Below, piece after piece: positions 63,715 through 64,000 of a stretch of DNA of 64,000 nt. Made by a program: the position numbers and the translations under genes. The notes below the pieces were generated by a model that did no database searches, was not told the origin of the DNA, and saw only the letters and a list, made by a program, of their open reading frames with translations. Positions within the stretch are counted from its first letter, which is position 1. Each line of letters starts with the position of its first letter. This DNA comes from Rhodobacteraceae bacterium HLUCCO07 (GTDB lineage Bacteria > Pseudomonadota > Alphaproteobacteria > Rhodobacterales > Rhodobacteraceae), in contig LJSU01000019.1 in assembly GCA_001314705.1 (NCBI GenBank), forward strand, positions 1 to 64,000. Reading direction: 5' to 3'.

Positions 63715-64000
63715 TCACAGTCCCGCCTTGTCGCGCATGAAGGCCAGCGCCACCGAAAGCCCGTCCGGCGCGATCCCGTGGCCCGTGCCCTTCATGACAT
63801 GGGCAAAGACCTCCTTGAAACCCGCCTCCTGCAACGCCTCGGCCGCCTGGGGCAGCGACGCGGGCGGCACCACGTCGTCGGCATCACCATGCACAAGCAG
63901 CACCGGCGGCTTCGACACCGCCTCGTCCACCAACAGTTCCGGGTTCAGAATGCGACCGGAAAACGCAACGATTCCCGCGACTTCATCCTCCCGGCGCGGG
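63715..64000 (-). CDS. Alpha/beta hydrolase, phospholipase/carboxylesterase family (C-terminal part)
   Basis: The last 94 codons are visible; the gene continues past the window end. It includes GIVAFSGRIL just after where the nucleophile would be, VLLVHGDADDVVP with the catalytic Asp, and VMKGTGHGIAPDG with the catalytic His. This is the pattern of YpfH/PNPLA-unrelated small carboxylesterases. The substrate is unknown. Confidence 0.82.
   Translation of the reverse strand, partial: PRREDEVAGIVAFSGRILNPELLVDEAVSKPPVLLVHGDADDVVPPASLPQAAEALQEAGFKEVFAHVMKGTGHGIAPDGLSVALAFMRDKAGL

Overview
This window is high-GC chromosomal DNA that reads as an alphaproteobacterium of the Rhodobacteraceae/Roseobacter group. 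The evidence is a complete Rhodobacter capsulatus-type gene transfer agent (GTA) cluster in canonical order, a C4-pathway 5-aminolevulinate synthase (hemA) with an FNR-type box upstream, an Entner-Doudoroff edd-eda pair, and several small families typical of this group (RSP_2648-type PIN protein, DUF6778, DUF2852, DUF2927, DUF2189). No rRNA, tRNA, insertion sequence or CRISPR array was found.

Layout. 1-5.1 kb: two divergent genes for secreted proteins, one cut by the window edge and the other a 1413-residue RTX/VWD/dockerin-like mosaic, with a 22-bp tandem repeat between them. 5.3-7.5 kb: a cobalt-type nitrile hydratase/thiocyanate hydrolase-like operon with a split beta subunit, coupled to an EamA transporter. 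7.8-16 kb: a lipoprotein, a VWA protein with a tiny membrane partner, an Asp/Glu racemase-family enzyme divergent from a cytochrome P450, an M48 protease, a PIN protein, an RlmI-like methyltransferase and another lipoprotein. 16.2-18.8 kb: edd-eda behind a LacI-type operator. 18.8-25 kb: glnE, YbaK, DUF2852, RDD, bpt and a Crp-like regulator divergent from a secreted acetolactate-decarboxylase-like fusion. 26.6-29.2 kb: ilvB-ilvN behind a promoter, a 15-residue branched-chain leader peptide and an attenuator. 29.4-47.7 kb: housekeeping genes (amidase, prfB, PBP1A, AmiC-type amidase, aminotransferase, an M48-TPR protease with two DsbA-like proteins, ispG, a RodZ-like protein, hemA, an M20 peptidase, cysE and a DksA-like protein).

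47.7-61.9 kb: the GTA cluster on the minus strand. It has 17 genes: g1, terminase, portal, g3.5, prohead protease, capsid, connector and tail genes, then the NlpC-type peptidase and the giant tip protein. It looks intact. A near-consensus promoter lies 5' of g1 and is followed at once by a textbook intrinsic terminator, so transcription of the cluster may be controlled by attenuation or antitermination. A strong stem-loop follows the capsid gene, and a 34-bp perfect palindrome sits between terminase and portal. The window ends with pepT and the 3' part of an alpha/beta hydrolase.

Two families of dispersed intergenic repeats recur across the window. The first is a GGCAGCCGG-rich block ending in GTTAACC (four copies). 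The second is a GGGCGGCTGCG block (two copies plus a fragment). Very long open frames antisense to glnE, RTX, edd and GTA g15 are treated as high-GC shadows.
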